From Flammeovirga sp. OC4 (GTDB lineage: Bacteria; Bacteroidota; Bacteroidia; Cytophagales; Flammeovirgaceae): DNA of 64,000 nucleotides. Made by a program: the position numbers and the translations under genes. Shown here piece by piece: positions 17,215 to 26,201 of the stretch; positions within the stretch are counted from its first letter, which is position 1; each line of letters begins with the position of its first letter. The stretch lies in NCBI RefSeq assembly GCF_000812565.1, contig NZ_JTAM01000007.1, positions 100,970 through 164,969 of the forward strand, read 5' to 3'. Under the pieces are notes generated by a model. It was not told the DNA's origin, searched no databases, and was given only the letters and a program-made list of their open reading frames with translations.

Positions 17215-19995
17215 ATGAGCAGATATAACGAATACCTCAAGGAAATTGAAGAGAGAAAAGCGCAAGGACTTCACCCGAAACCGATCGATGACGCAGAATT
17301 ACTTTCAGAAGTAATTGAACAAATCAAAGACACTGGTAACGAACACCGTGAAGGTTCACTTAACTTTTTTATTTACAACACATTACCTGGTACTACAAGT
17401 GCAGCAGGTGTAAAAGCGAAGTTTTTAAAAGAGATTATTCTTGGAGAAGTTGCTGTAGCTGAGATTTCTTCTGAGTTTGCATTTGAGCAATTGTCACACA
17501 TGAAAGGAGGTCCTTCTATCGAAGTACTTTTAGACCTTGCTTTAGGTGCTGACGTAAAAGTTGCTGAAGAAGCTTCAAAAGTATTGAAAACACAAGTTTT
17601 CTTATACGAAGCGGATATGGAGCGTTTAGAGGTTGCTTTCAAAGAAGGTAATGCTATCGCGAAAGATATTTTAGAAAGCTATGCTAACGCGGAGTTCTTC
17701 ACAAAACTTCCTGAAGTGGATGAGGAAATCAAAATTGTAACATTTATTGCTGGAACAGGTGATATCTCTACAGATTTACTTTCTCCTGGTGCTGACGCTC
17801 ACTCAAGATCAGATCGTGAGTTACACGGACAATGTATCTTCGAACACAATAAAGAGCAACAAGCAGCTTTAAAAGCATTAAAAGAAGAGCACCCTGACAA
17901 GAGAGTGATGTTAATTGCTGAGAAAGGTACAATGGGTGTAGGTTCTTCAAGAATGTCTGGTGTAAACAACGTGGCATTATGGACAGGTATCCCTGGTAGC
18001 CCATATGTTCCATTTGTAAACATCGCTCCAATTATTGCAGGTACAAACGGTATTTCACCAATCTTCTTAACTACAGTAGGAGTAACAGGTGGTATCGGTA
18101 TTGACCTTCAAAACTGGGTGAAGCAAAAAGATGCTGATGGTAACACAGTATTAGATGCTGAAGGCGAGCCAGTTTTAGAGCAGGCTTACTCAGTAGAAAC
18201 TGGTACGGTGCTAACAATCAACACTAAGACTAAAAAGTTATACAACGGTGATCAAGAATTAATTGACATCTCAGCTTCATTAACTCCACAAAAGGTAGAG
18301 TTTATCAAAGCAGGTGGTTCTTACGCAGTTGTATTCGGTAAGAAATTACAATCATTCGCAGCGAAGACTTTAGGAGTGGAAGCTCCAGTAGTATTTGCTC
18401 CATCAAAAGAGATTTCAGTTGATGGTCAAGGTTTAACTGCGGTTGAAAAAATCTTTAATAAAAATGCAGTAGGAACTACTCCAGGTGTTACTTTACACGC
18501 AGGTTCAGACGTTCGTGTTGAAGTAAACATCGTTGGTTCTCAAGATACTACTGGTTTGATGACCTCTCAAGAATTAGAGTCAATGGCTGCTACAGTTATT
18601 TCTCCAATCGTTGATGGTGCTTATCAATCAGGTTGTCATACTGCATCTGTTTGGGATAAGAAAGCACAAGCAAACATTCCTAAGTTGATGAAATTCATGA
18701 ACGACTTCGGTTTGATTACTGCTCGTGACCCTAAACACGTTTACCACTCAATGACAGACGTTATTCATAAAGTATTGAATGATATCACAGTTTCTGATTG
18801 GGATATCATCATCGGTGGTGACTCTCATACAAGAATGTCAAAAGGTGTTGCTTTTGGTGCTGACTCAGGTACAGTAGCATTAGCATTGGCAACAGGTGAG
18901 GCAACTATGCCAATTCCTGAGTCAGTAAAAGTGACTTTCAAAGGTGATATGAAGCCTTACATGGACTTCCGTGATGTAGTTCATGCCACGCAACAACAAA
19001 TGTTGAAGCAATTCGGTGGTGACAACGTATTCCAAGGTAGAGTAATTGAGGTACATATCGGTACTTTAACAGCTGACCAAGCGTTTACTTTCACTGACTG
19101 GACTGCAGAAATGAAAGCGAAAGCATCTATCTGTATTTCTGAAGATGAAACATTAGTAGAGTCATTAGAAATCGCTAAGTCTAGAATCCAGATCATGATT
19201 GAGAAGGGTATGGACAACGAAAAAGGAGTGCTTCAAGGCTTAATTGACAAAGCAAATACAAGAATCGAAGAGGTGAAGTCAGGTGCTAAACCTCCATTGA
19301 CTCCAGATGCTGACGCGAAGTACTTCGCTGAAGTAGTAGTTGACTTGGATGAAATCGTCGAACCAATGATTGCCGATCCAGATGTATACAACGAAGACGT
19401 GTCGAAGCGTTATACGCACGATACCATCAGACCTCTTTCTTACTACGGTGGAGACAGACAAGTTGATTTAGGTTTCGTTGGATCATGTATGGTTCACAAA
19501 GGCGATATGAAGATTCTTGCTCAAATGTTGAAAAACATTGAAGAGTTACATGGTAAAGTAGAATTCAAAGCTCCTCTAGTAGTAGCTCCTCCTACATACA
19601 ACATTGTAGATGAGTTAAAAGAAGAAGGAGATTGGGAAGTACTTCAAAAGTACTCTGGTTTTGAATTCGATGATGATGCTCCTAAAGGTGCTGCTCGTAC
19701 AAAGTATGAGAACATGTTATACTTAGAGCGTCCTGGATGTAACCTTTGTATGGGTAACCAAGAAAAAGCTGAGCCAGGTGATACTGTAATGGCAACTTCA
19801 ACTCGTTTATTCCAAGGTAGAGTTGTAAAAGATTCTTCTGAGAAGAAAGGTGAGTCATTATTATCATCTACTCCTGTAGTAGTACTTTCAACTATCTTAG
19901 GTAGAACTCCTGATTTAACTGAGTACCAAGCAGCAGTAAAAGGTATCAACTTAACGAAGTTCAAGCCTTCATCTAAGCTTTTAGTTAATTCTTAA
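17215..19995 (+). CDS. acnB: Aconitate hydratase B (bifunctional aconitase / 2-methylisocitrate dehydratase)
   Basis: TCA-cycle enzyme that interconverts citrate and isocitrate using a 4Fe-4S cluster. The domain order is that of AcnB: an N-terminal HEAT-like domain (residues about 1-160), then a swivel domain and the catalytic core. The cluster cysteines are visible as VGSC (Cys758) and GCNLC (Cys842, Cys845). Other motifs are IIGGDSHTRM and ADSGTVALALATGEA. Length 926 residues, slightly longer than E. coli AcnB (865). AcnB proteins can bind their own mRNA when the cluster is lost; the long leader here is compatible with that but does not show it. A convergent isocitrate dehydrogenase gene lies 313 bases downstream. 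Confidence 0.96.
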   Translation: MSRYNEYLKEIEERKAQGLHPKPIDDAELLSEVIEQIKDTGNEHREGSLNFFIYNTLPGTTSAAGVKAKFLKEIILGEVAVAEISSEFAFEQLSHMKGGPSIEVLLDLALGADVKVAEEASKVLKTQVFLYEADMERLEVAFKEGNAIAKDILESYANAEFFTKLPEVDEEIKIVTFIAGTGDISTDLLSPGADAHSRSDRELHGQCIFEHNKEQQAALKALKEEHPDKRVMLIAEKGTMGVGSSRMSGVNNVALWTGIPGSPYVPFVNIAPIIAGTNGISPIFLTTVGVTGGIGIDLQNWVKQKDADGNTVLDAEGEPVLEQAYSVETGTVLTINTKTKKLYNGDQELIDISASLTPQKVEFIKAGGSYAVVFGKKLQSFAAKTLGVEAPVVFAPSKEISVDGQGLTAVEKIFNKNAVGTTPGVTLHAGSDVRVEVNIVGSQDTTGLMTSQELESMAATVISPIVDGAYQSGCHTASVWDKKAQANIPKLMKFMNDFGLITARDPKHVYHSMTDVIHKVLNDITVSDWDIIIGGDSHTRMSKGVAFGADSGTVALALATGEATMPIPESVKVTFKGDMKPYMDFRDVVHATQQQMLKQFGGDNVFQGRVIEVHIGTLTADQAFTFTDWTAEMKAKASICISEDETLVESLEIAKSRIQIMIEKGMDNEKGVLQGLIDKANTRIEEVKSGAKPPLTPDADAKYFAEVVVDLDEIVEPMIADPDVYNEDVSKRYTHDTIRPLSYYGGDRQVDLGFVGSCMVHKGDMKILAQMLKNIEELHGKVEFKAPLVVAPPTYNIVDELKEEGDWEVLQKYSGFEFDDDAPKGAARTKYENMLYLERPGCNLCMGNQEKAEPGDTVMATSTRLFQGRVVKDSSEKKGESLLSSTPVVVLSTILGRTPDLTEYQAAVKGINLTKFKPSSKLLVNS

Positions 19996-20066
19996 TTAGA
20001 ATTGATTTTGTAATTTGAAAGATGCTTTAAGTTTTTAAGAATCTTTCGATACAAATAAAAATATAG

Positions 20067-20110
20067 ATCTCGGTGAGTAAGCTTTTTAGTGAACTCATCG
20101 AGATTTTTTT
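20067..20110 (+). terminator. Terminator after acnB
   Basis: A 12-bp stem with one G-T pair (20067-20078 with 20093-20104) and a 14-base loop is followed by a run of T to 20110. Confidence 0.85.
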
Positions 20111-20260
20111 ATTCAATAACTTCTGCTATTTGTTCATATGACTACTTAGAAAAGTTTTAAAAATTAATATTAGAGGAATTAGCCTTTTATTTTATGGTAG
20201 AACATCAAAATTTAATTGTTGAATAAGTGAAACTATATTTTGGTCATTTATCAAAAAAAT

Positions 20261-20298
20261 ACCCACTGAATGCAGTATGACATATACGTTCAGTGGGT
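20261..20298 (-). terminator. Terminator after icd
   Basis: A 10-bp stem (ACCCACTGAA at 20261-20270 with 20289-20298) is followed on the minus strand by a T-run (complement of 20253-20259). Confidence 0.8.
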
Positions 20299-20308
20299 TT
20301 ATTATTAC

Positions 20309-21829
20309 TTACTCGCCTTGGCCTAAAGAGAAACCTCTATGGCCTTCAAACTCATAAAGATTCTCAGTTTTGATAACATCGTAACCAAGATGATGTAATA
20401 CGGATTGTAAAGCTAAGATATGTTCAAATTCAATGGCTTTATAATCAGGTTCATCTTTATTGATAATAGCACTTTGACTCACAAACCTGCATCTCCAATG
20501 GTCAGTGCAATACGTTTCGCTTAATCCCTCTGGATACACTTTTACACCTCTATTTGTAATCATTTTTAGCTTTAATTGATAGATGTCAAGCCTTGATAGT
20601 ACGCTACCAAGTTTCTCAGGGTCAGCTTCTTTCCAATCCAAAAATACATCTACGCCCACCAATTCCTTTTTCTGTTCTTTTCTGATATAGTCTGGAATAT
20701 TTATCATTCTGTTTCCCGAGCTACTAAAACTCTTTGGTAGAAGGTTAGGTGTTCGTCCAATATTTGAAATAATGATATTTGTAAACTCTTCAGTGCCTAC
20801 CTGTTTTCTACTAACATCTTTTCTATAGATATCAGCAGTGTGATACCCCTGTTCGATCGTACATAGCCAAGCATTTTTGATCTTGTCTCCAATTTCAGCT
20901 TGTCCAATATGAGCAAGCATTGAGATAGCAGCATTTAAAAGTCCGGAGGGATTGGCGATGTTTTTACTGGCTATATCTGGGGCAGAACCATGAATTGCTT
21001 CAAACATTGCTACTTCTTTTCCTATATTTGAAGATCCACACATGCCTACTGAACCCCCAATTTCAGCGGCAATATCAGATATAATATCACCATAAAGATT
21101 TGAGGTTACAATTACATCATAATCTTCTGGTTGAGCCGCAAGTTTGGCAGAACCAATATCTATAATCTGTACTTCGTTTTTAATTTCAGGGTACTCTTGA
21201 GCGATTTCATCAAATACTTTATGGAATAACCCATCGGTAATTTTCATGATATTATCTTTGACCATGCATGTTACCTTCTTTCTATTGTAAACTTTTGCGT
21301 ACTCAAAAGCGTATCTGATGATTCTTTCACAACCCGGTCTAGTGATTAGTTTTAAGCATTGATACACATCTTGGGTTTGTCTATGTTCGACTCCAGCATA
21401 TAAGTCTTCTTCGTTTTCTCTTATGATAACCACATCCATTTTTGGGAAGTGAGTAGGAACAAAAGGAGAGTAGGCTTCTACAGGCCTGACATTGGCAAAT
21501 AAACCTAATGTTTTTCTTAGAGTAACATTTAAGCTCTTGTATCCTTTTCCTTGTGGTGTTGTAATAGGAGCCTTTAGGATGATCTTGTTATTCTTGATGA
21601 TACCCCAAGCATCTTCGTCTATACCTGATGTTTTTCCTGCTAAATATGCTTTTTCACCGAGTTCAATAAACTCTGGTTCTATTTCAGCACCGGCCTTTTT
21701 TAAGATGTTTAAAGTGGCTTTCATGATCTCAGGACCAATGCCATCTCCTTCAGCAACAGCAATTTTTACAGGTACTTTAATTTTCTTTTCTTCTGTTCTA
21801 CTAACTAATTCTAATGTACTCATATGCAA
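20309..21829 (-). CDS. icd: Isocitrate dehydrogenase, NADP-type, long (Thermus-like) form
   Basis: Oxidatively decarboxylates isocitrate to 2-oxoglutarate. The isocitrate/isopropylmalate dehydrogenase fold is clear: GDGIGPEIM near the N-terminus, KSLNVTLRKTLGLFANVRP (substrate-binding Ser and Arg residues), ENEEDLYAGVEH, and the metal-binding DVIVTSNLYGDIISDIAAE. The nucleotide region reads AMFEAIHGSAPDIA. A C-terminal extension of about 150 residues (from about 350) makes the protein 506 residues, as in the long Thermus/Bacteroidota type rather than E. coli Icd (416). The start could be ATG at 21829 or at 21823 (MSTLEL). It converges with acnB, the previous step of the TCA cycle. Confidence 0.9.
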   Translation of the reverse strand: MHMSTLELVSRTEEKKIKVPVKIAVAEGDGIGPEIMKATLNILKKAGAEIEPEFIELGEKAYLAGKTSGIDEDAWGIIKNNKIILKAPITTPQGKGYKSLNVTLRKTLGLFANVRPVEAYSPFVPTHFPKMDVVIIRENEEDLYAGVEHRQTQDVYQCLKLITRPGCERIIRYAFEYAKVYNRKKVTCMVKDNIMKITDGLFHKVFDEIAQEYPEIKNEVQIIDIGSAKLAAQPEDYDVIVTSNLYGDIISDIAAEIGGSVGMCGSSNIGKEVAMFEAIHGSAPDIASKNIANPSGLLNAAISMLAHIGQAEIGDKIKNAWLCTIEQGYHTADIYRKDVSRKQVGTEEFTNIIISNIGRTPNLLPKSFSSSGNRMINIPDYIRKEQKKELVGVDVFLDWKEADPEKLGSVLSRLDIYQLKLKMITNRGVKVYPEGLSETYCTDHWRCRFVSQSAIINKDEPDYKAIEFEHILALQSVLHHLGYDVIKTENLYEFEGHRGFSLGQGE

Positions 21830-21939
21830 TAGGTTTTAAATGGTTATATCGCAAATATGAAGAAAATAAGTCATTAGTTTTTATTTATACTTTTAATGAT
21901 AAACATAATAATATATTATGGTTTTGAGCTAAGAAAAGA

Positions 21940-21972
21940 AAAGTCATCTCCATTATTAGTGAAGATGACTTT
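21940..21972 (-). terminator. Terminator of the second receptor/lipoprotein unit
   Basis: A 10-bp stem (AAAGTCATCT at 21940-21949 with 21963-21972) lies about 105 bases downstream of the lipoprotein stop at 22077. Confidence 0.7.
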
Positions 21973-22076
21973 ATTTTTAAAGTTGTAAGAATGAAACTGT
22001 GATGAAAATTATTTATTTTTCTAAAGTGCTCATATTTAGATTTTTGAGCATTATTTTCATGAGTATATCTTATCCA

Positions 22077-23213
22077 TTAAAGAGTGGCTTTATATACTCC
22101 TTCTGTAGGAGCACTGCCAGCAGGGTAGACTGCATAGATAACTTTGATGTTATCATTTTCCTCTATAGTTATTTCAGATTGAGAATTAAGAATTGTACCA
22201 ATTTTTCTGTCAATATCCTCTTGTGAATTATTTCTAGTGTCAAAGTTAGGGAATGACTCACCCACCGAAGTATAGTCAGAAGCTTGAAGTGTATACGTTT
22301 TACCATCAGTAGGTTCGGTATCATCAGGCTGTCTTATAAAAGTATATACTGGTGATATTGCCCAATCAGAAGTTTCAGCAGACCATTTAAATGCTGAAGT
22401 TTGAGGGGAAGTATCAGTGATATTTTCCCATTCAGCCCCATTGTAATCAAACTGGGCAAGGTAATCTTTGTACTGAGCATTATTATCGTCATCAAATTCT
22501 CGTACGATATATTGAATAATTTTTGTGTCTCCTGCACTAGCAAATGGATCACTGTATAGTTTTAACCACACTGGAATTCGATCAATAGCTGTACTCTTGC
22601 TCGTGAAATAATTCGGATTAGTGGCCTGATCCATCAATTGATAATCGTCAGTCTGCAAAACATAAATCTGATGCCATATTGGACTTCCGAAAGATACATA
22701 TTCAATTAAAGTGTCACTTGCTGTATTTCTACCATCGTAATAATTAGCAGTAAGCGCAACTATGTCAGTTTTAACAGCTTGTTTTCCAGATGTAAGCGTA
22801 AATACAGAATCACAAACAATAATGGATTGCGTGAGGTTGAGGTTACTGAAATTACCAAAGCGATCATAATCTGCTTGTGTGGCTGTATATTGTACCGTTG
22901 TTCCCTTATAGAGAGGGTTATAAAAGTCATAGGTTGCATTAAGAATATCTCCTTCGACACCTAGGAATTTTTGATTCAAAATCTGAGCTACCCCGCAAGT
23001 GTCATTATCAGGTGGTACATCATTGCTGAAACTTTTAAATCGTTTTACAGCGTCACTACATGATAAATCGTAATCGTCCTCGACAAGTGTATAATCTGTA
23101 TTAGTAGACGGCCTTCCGTCAACAATTTGATCATTGATATCTTTTAAAGGATCACAAGCATTGATTGATATCAAGGCTAAGCTTATCCCAATATATTTGT
23201 AAATGCTTTTCAT
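22077..23213 (-). CDS. Repeat-containing surface lipoprotein paired with a TonB-dependent receptor (copy 2)
   Basis: 378-residue lipoprotein of unknown function, with a signal ending in ISINAC (Cys20) and the sequence CDPLKDINDQ right after it. It contains about four degenerate units (near residues 42-110, 112-160, 187-250, 307-370). Each begins with a Tyr-x-Leu-type strand and a DDY or SDY motif, then a G..xNF segment, and ends in a D-x-I-x-V-x-Y strand. The last unit reads YTLQASDYTSVGESFPNF, the clearest example. It is 18 bases downstream of its receptor gene, in the position where SusD would normally be, but it shows no SusD features. It is related to the lipoprotein at 26202-27638 (shared CDPxKDxND start and unit pattern). 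It is probably a surface ligand-binding partner; the ligand is unknown. Confidence 0.75.
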   Translation of the reverse strand: MKSIYKYIGISLALISINACDPLKDINDQIVDGRPSTNTDYTLVEDDYDLSCSDAVKRFKSFSNDVPPDNDTCGVAQILNQKFLGVEGDILNATYDFYNPLYKGTTVQYTATQADYDRFGNFSNLNLTQSIIVCDSVFTLTSGKQAVKTDIVALTANYYDGRNTASDTLIEYVSFGSPIWHQIYVLQTDDYQLMDQATNPNYFTSKSTAIDRIPVWLKLYSDPFASAGDTKIIQYIVREFDDDNNAQYKDYLAQFDYNGAEWENITDTSPQTSAFKWSAETSDWAISPVYTFIRQPDDTEPTDGKTYTLQASDYTSVGESFPNFDTRNNSQEDIDRKIGTILNSQSEITIEENDNIKVIYAVYPAGSAPTEGVYKATL

Positions 23214-23231
23214 AATCTTGAGTATAAATGA

Positions 23232-25793
23232 CTAGAAGTTTAATTTGATACTAGTTGTCCAAGTAGTGCCTGCTCCATAAAAAACGAGGGCAGTATCCCA
23301 ATCGCGAGAAGCACCATCAAAGGCATCAGAAACATATTTGATGTTGAATACATTGTTTACTTTTGCGTAAAATGTTGCATCAAGGCTACCAATACCAAAC
23401 TTGTAACTTGCATTTAAATCAAATAGGTTATAAGTAGGGACTTTCCATGCATCTTGTCTATTCTCTTCTGAATCAATTTGGGTAACATTGAAATCTGCAA
23501 ATAGACGATCATAAATATTCCAGTCTGCACCTACTTTTAACCCCGCCATAATATTATAGTTAACACCTAAAGCAGCTGTTGTTTGTGCAGCATCACCAAC
23601 ATGAATACCCTTCGCAAATACATTCACTTCTCCTACAACTTGTTGAGTATCATCTAAGATAGGGACCCCTAACACATCTTTATCCCATTTCCAATCTCCT
23701 ACAGACAACATACCCGTGATATTCAATTTATCAGTTGGTCTTATGACAAAATCAACTTCTACACCCATATGTACGGCGTCGATACCAGGAATATTGGCAG
23801 AGAAAGAAACACCACCAACAGGAACCGATGCTCTATAGTATTTATCCTTCCATGTAGTATGATAGAAATTAATATTACCTGATATTAATTTACCTCTGTA
23901 GCCATAACCTAATTCAAAACTTAGTGCTTTTTCATTTACAACTCCTTCATTGACATCATTGGTAAATGTTGGGAAAACGCTATTGAAGAAAGGTTGTCTA
24001 GAGAAATAACCGGCATTGAAAAATACGTTATGTACATCAGTTAGATTATAATTAGCTCCACCTTTTATATTGAAACCAAAGAAGTTTTGCCATTCCGTTT
24101 CTTGATTTTCAGGTCGTTTTTGGAAGTAATCAATTCTTTTGAAGGATTGGTTCGAAATAGATCCAGATAAAAATGCAGAAAGTTCATCTTTAGAGTATTC
24201 GGCTTGAGCATTTATACTTTGCCACCAAACATTACCATCGTTATTATATTGTATCTTATCACCGACCTTTACAGCTCTAGGATCAGCACCAACAGCTCCA
24301 GCTTCTGCACCTCCAACGGATGGGTCTGTATAAAATTGCCCTCCAAGAAGGTCTCTTAATTCACGGTAATGATTTCCTTCATAATATCTAATATCAAGGC
24401 CTCCAGTGAAATTAATATGCTCTGAAAGCTGGGTGGTAAGTGTAGCGAGACCTCCGTACCATTTATGATTATTGACACTGTTATATAAAACAGTTTCTGA
24501 ACCTTCGCGGCCTTTAGCGATATTTTCATCGACAATACGATCAAAGTCAATCACGCCGTCTCTTCTCCAAGGGTTATTGATGTTAGGTGAGAATTTATCA
24601 ATACCAGCACCTCCAGATCCACCTCCATTACCGATAGAAGCATATATAACAGTAGCGAGATCCATTTTTTCGTTGATGTTCCAATACCAGTTCAATGACA
24701 TTTGAGGTTTGTGGTAAAAGTTTTCTCTTACATTGGCCACTTGTCCATTTCGGTAACCCCAATCTCCATTGTAGACTATTCCTCTTCCTGATTCCTTAAA
24801 ATCAGATAACAACAGCTTATTTCTTCTTTGCCCGTGTACCTGTGGTGCACCAAAGACTGTAAAGGCAAGTTGATGACTTTTATTGATCTCTTTTGAAATG
24901 TTAGCGAAGTAAGAATATCCTTCGAATTGCGTTCCGTCTACAAAACCATTTCCTGCTGTTCTAGCTCCTGAAATACTAATTGCCCAACCATTGTCAGTCA
25001 AACCTGTTGAAGCTGTAAAAGCAACTTTATTGTATCCATTGTTACCGATCCCATAGAAAATATTTCCACCTTTCTCAGCGTCGGTTGTCTTCGTTAAAAT
25101 ATTAATTGTACCTCCAACGGATGGTACTGCAACTTTTGACGCTCCTAATCCTCTTTGAACTTGCATTGATCTTGTAACATCTGCTAAACCAGCCCAATTT
25201 GACCAGAAAACCGCTCCATTTTCCATATCATTGACTGGTACACCATTGATCATTACCGCTATATTTTCAGAAGAAAAACCTCTTAGGTTTATTCTACTGT
25301 CACCGTATCCACCACCTGCTTTTGTAGCATAAACGCCAGGTGTAGATTTTAAGATTTCTGGAAATTCTTGAGAACCTAATTTTTCTTCTAATGCTTCAGG
25401 CTTAATCGTCGAGACAGCTACAGGAGTTTTACGGTCAACGGCAATCGAGGCTACTACTTCCACTTCTGCTAATCCAATTGCATCAGAAGCCATTTCCATT
25501 TGCCCAAGATCGGTTTCTTTACCATTTAATGAGATTTGCTTTTTGATAGATTGTAATCCAATAAAGGAAATAATTAGGTTGGCATCACCAGATTTGGAGG
25601 TTTTGAGGATAAAATTCCCATCGAAATCTGATGTAGTTCCAATAGTTGTACCTTCGATTACGATAGATGCACCTATGACAGGTTGAGCAACATCTTTTTC
25701 AATTACGGTACCTTTAATTACAGTAGTTACTTCCTGTGCATAAAGCGAAAGACTTGCTATAGTACATAGAAGCAGCAATGTAGCCTTTTTCAT
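23232..25793 (-). CDS. TonB-dependent receptor with carboxypeptidase-regulatory-like domain (copy 2)
   Basis: Outer-membrane active transporter, 853 residues, with a signal peptide (residues 1-19). A CarboxypepD_reg-like domain (about 23-105) carries the repeated GASIVIEGTTIGTTSDFDG pattern. The plug domain contains DRKTPVAVSTI and GVYATKAGGGYGDSRINLRG, with VMINGVPVNDMENG, followed by the barrel ending in TSIKLNF. It is shorter than typical SusC (about 1000), so it is probably not a SusC/SusD glycan importer. It is very similar to the receptor at 27666-30197, clearly a tandem duplicate. Its lipoprotein partner follows after 18 bases. Substrate unknown. Confidence 0.92.
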   Translation of the reverse strand: MKKATLLLLCTIASLSLYAQEVTTVIKGTVIEKDVAQPVIGASIVIEGTTIGTTSDFDGNFILKTSKSGDANLIISFIGLQSIKKQISLNGKETDLGQMEMASDAIGLAEVEVVASIAVDRKTPVAVSTIKPEALEEKLGSQEFPEILKSTPGVYATKAGGGYGDSRINLRGFSSENIAVMINGVPVNDMENGAVFWSNWAGLADVTRSMQVQRGLGASKVAVPSVGGTINILTKTTDAEKGGNIFYGIGNNGYNKVAFTASTGLTDNGWAISISGARTAGNGFVDGTQFEGYSYFANISKEINKSHQLAFTVFGAPQVHGQRRNKLLLSDFKESGRGIVYNGDWGYRNGQVANVRENFYHKPQMSLNWYWNINEKMDLATVIYASIGNGGGSGGAGIDKFSPNINNPWRRDGVIDFDRIVDENIAKGREGSETVLYNSVNNHKWYGGLATLTTQLSEHINFTGGLDIRYYEGNHYRELRDLLGGQFYTDPSVGGAEAGAVGADPRAVKVGDKIQYNNDGNVWWQSINAQAEYSKDELSAFLSGSISNQSFKRIDYFQKRPENQETEWQNFFGFNIKGGANYNLTDVHNVFFNAGYFSRQPFFNSVFPTFTNDVNEGVVNEKALSFELGYGYRGKLISGNINFYHTTWKDKYYRASVPVGGVSFSANIPGIDAVHMGVEVDFVIRPTDKLNITGMLSVGDWKWDKDVLGVPILDDTQQVVGEVNVFAKGIHVGDAAQTTAALGVNYNIMAGLKVGADWNIYDRLFADFNVTQIDSEENRQDAWKVPTYNLFDLNASYKFGIGSLDATFYAKVNNVFNIKYVSDAFDGASRDWDTALVFYGAGTTWTTSIKLNF

Positions 25794-26201
25794 AAGAAAT
25801 AGTTAATTAATTATTGAAGAGTAATTTTATAGTTAATTTTTTTGAAAAATTTTCTCTTTAAAATTTTAACCTAATATAAATATTAAAAAGTACTTCTTCG
25901 ATAGGTAGGTGTATTGTTTATAGAATTTCAAAAGGATAACACGAAAAAGTTACATGAAGACTTTGTATAGTTCCATAACACAACGAAATGCCATGTAAGA
26001 TATTGAATATTAGTGTTGTAATTTGGATAGTAAAGGAGTGAGTAGCTTATGTTTTTTTCTAATGTAATAAATAATTAGTGTTCTTGCTGTAATAGGTAAG
26101 AAGTGCAAATAGAATTCTTTGGTTAATAAAAATCCTACTACTCACGTTTTACTAAGTAAAAGTAGAGTAGTAGGATAAATTATGATTAGCCAATGGCTAA
26201 A
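25794..26201. other. 408-bp region between the two receptor/lipoprotein units
   Basis: Holds the terminator at 26132-26176 and presumably the promoter of the second unit, though no exact TAnnTTTG is visible on the minus strand. No gene seen. Confidence 0.5.
26132..26176 (-). terminator. Terminator of the first receptor/lipoprotein unit
   Basis: A perfect 12-bp stem (26132-26143 with 26165-26176), extended inside by a second pairing (26147-26153 with 26155-26161), directly follows the lipoprotein stop at 26202. It separates the two duplicated units into independent transcripts. Confidence 0.85.

Larger units (their letters stand above)
19996..20308. other. 313-bp intergenic region between convergent acnB and icd
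   Basis: Contains the acnB terminator (20067-20110), the icd terminator (20261-20298), and an additional imperfect hairpin around 20018-20047 (GAAAGAT/ATCTTTC). No gene seen. Confidence 0.6.

Noticed and set aside
17215..19995. Long minus-strand open frames inside acnB
   Set aside because: They are shadows of the acnB coding frame with no start region or family match.
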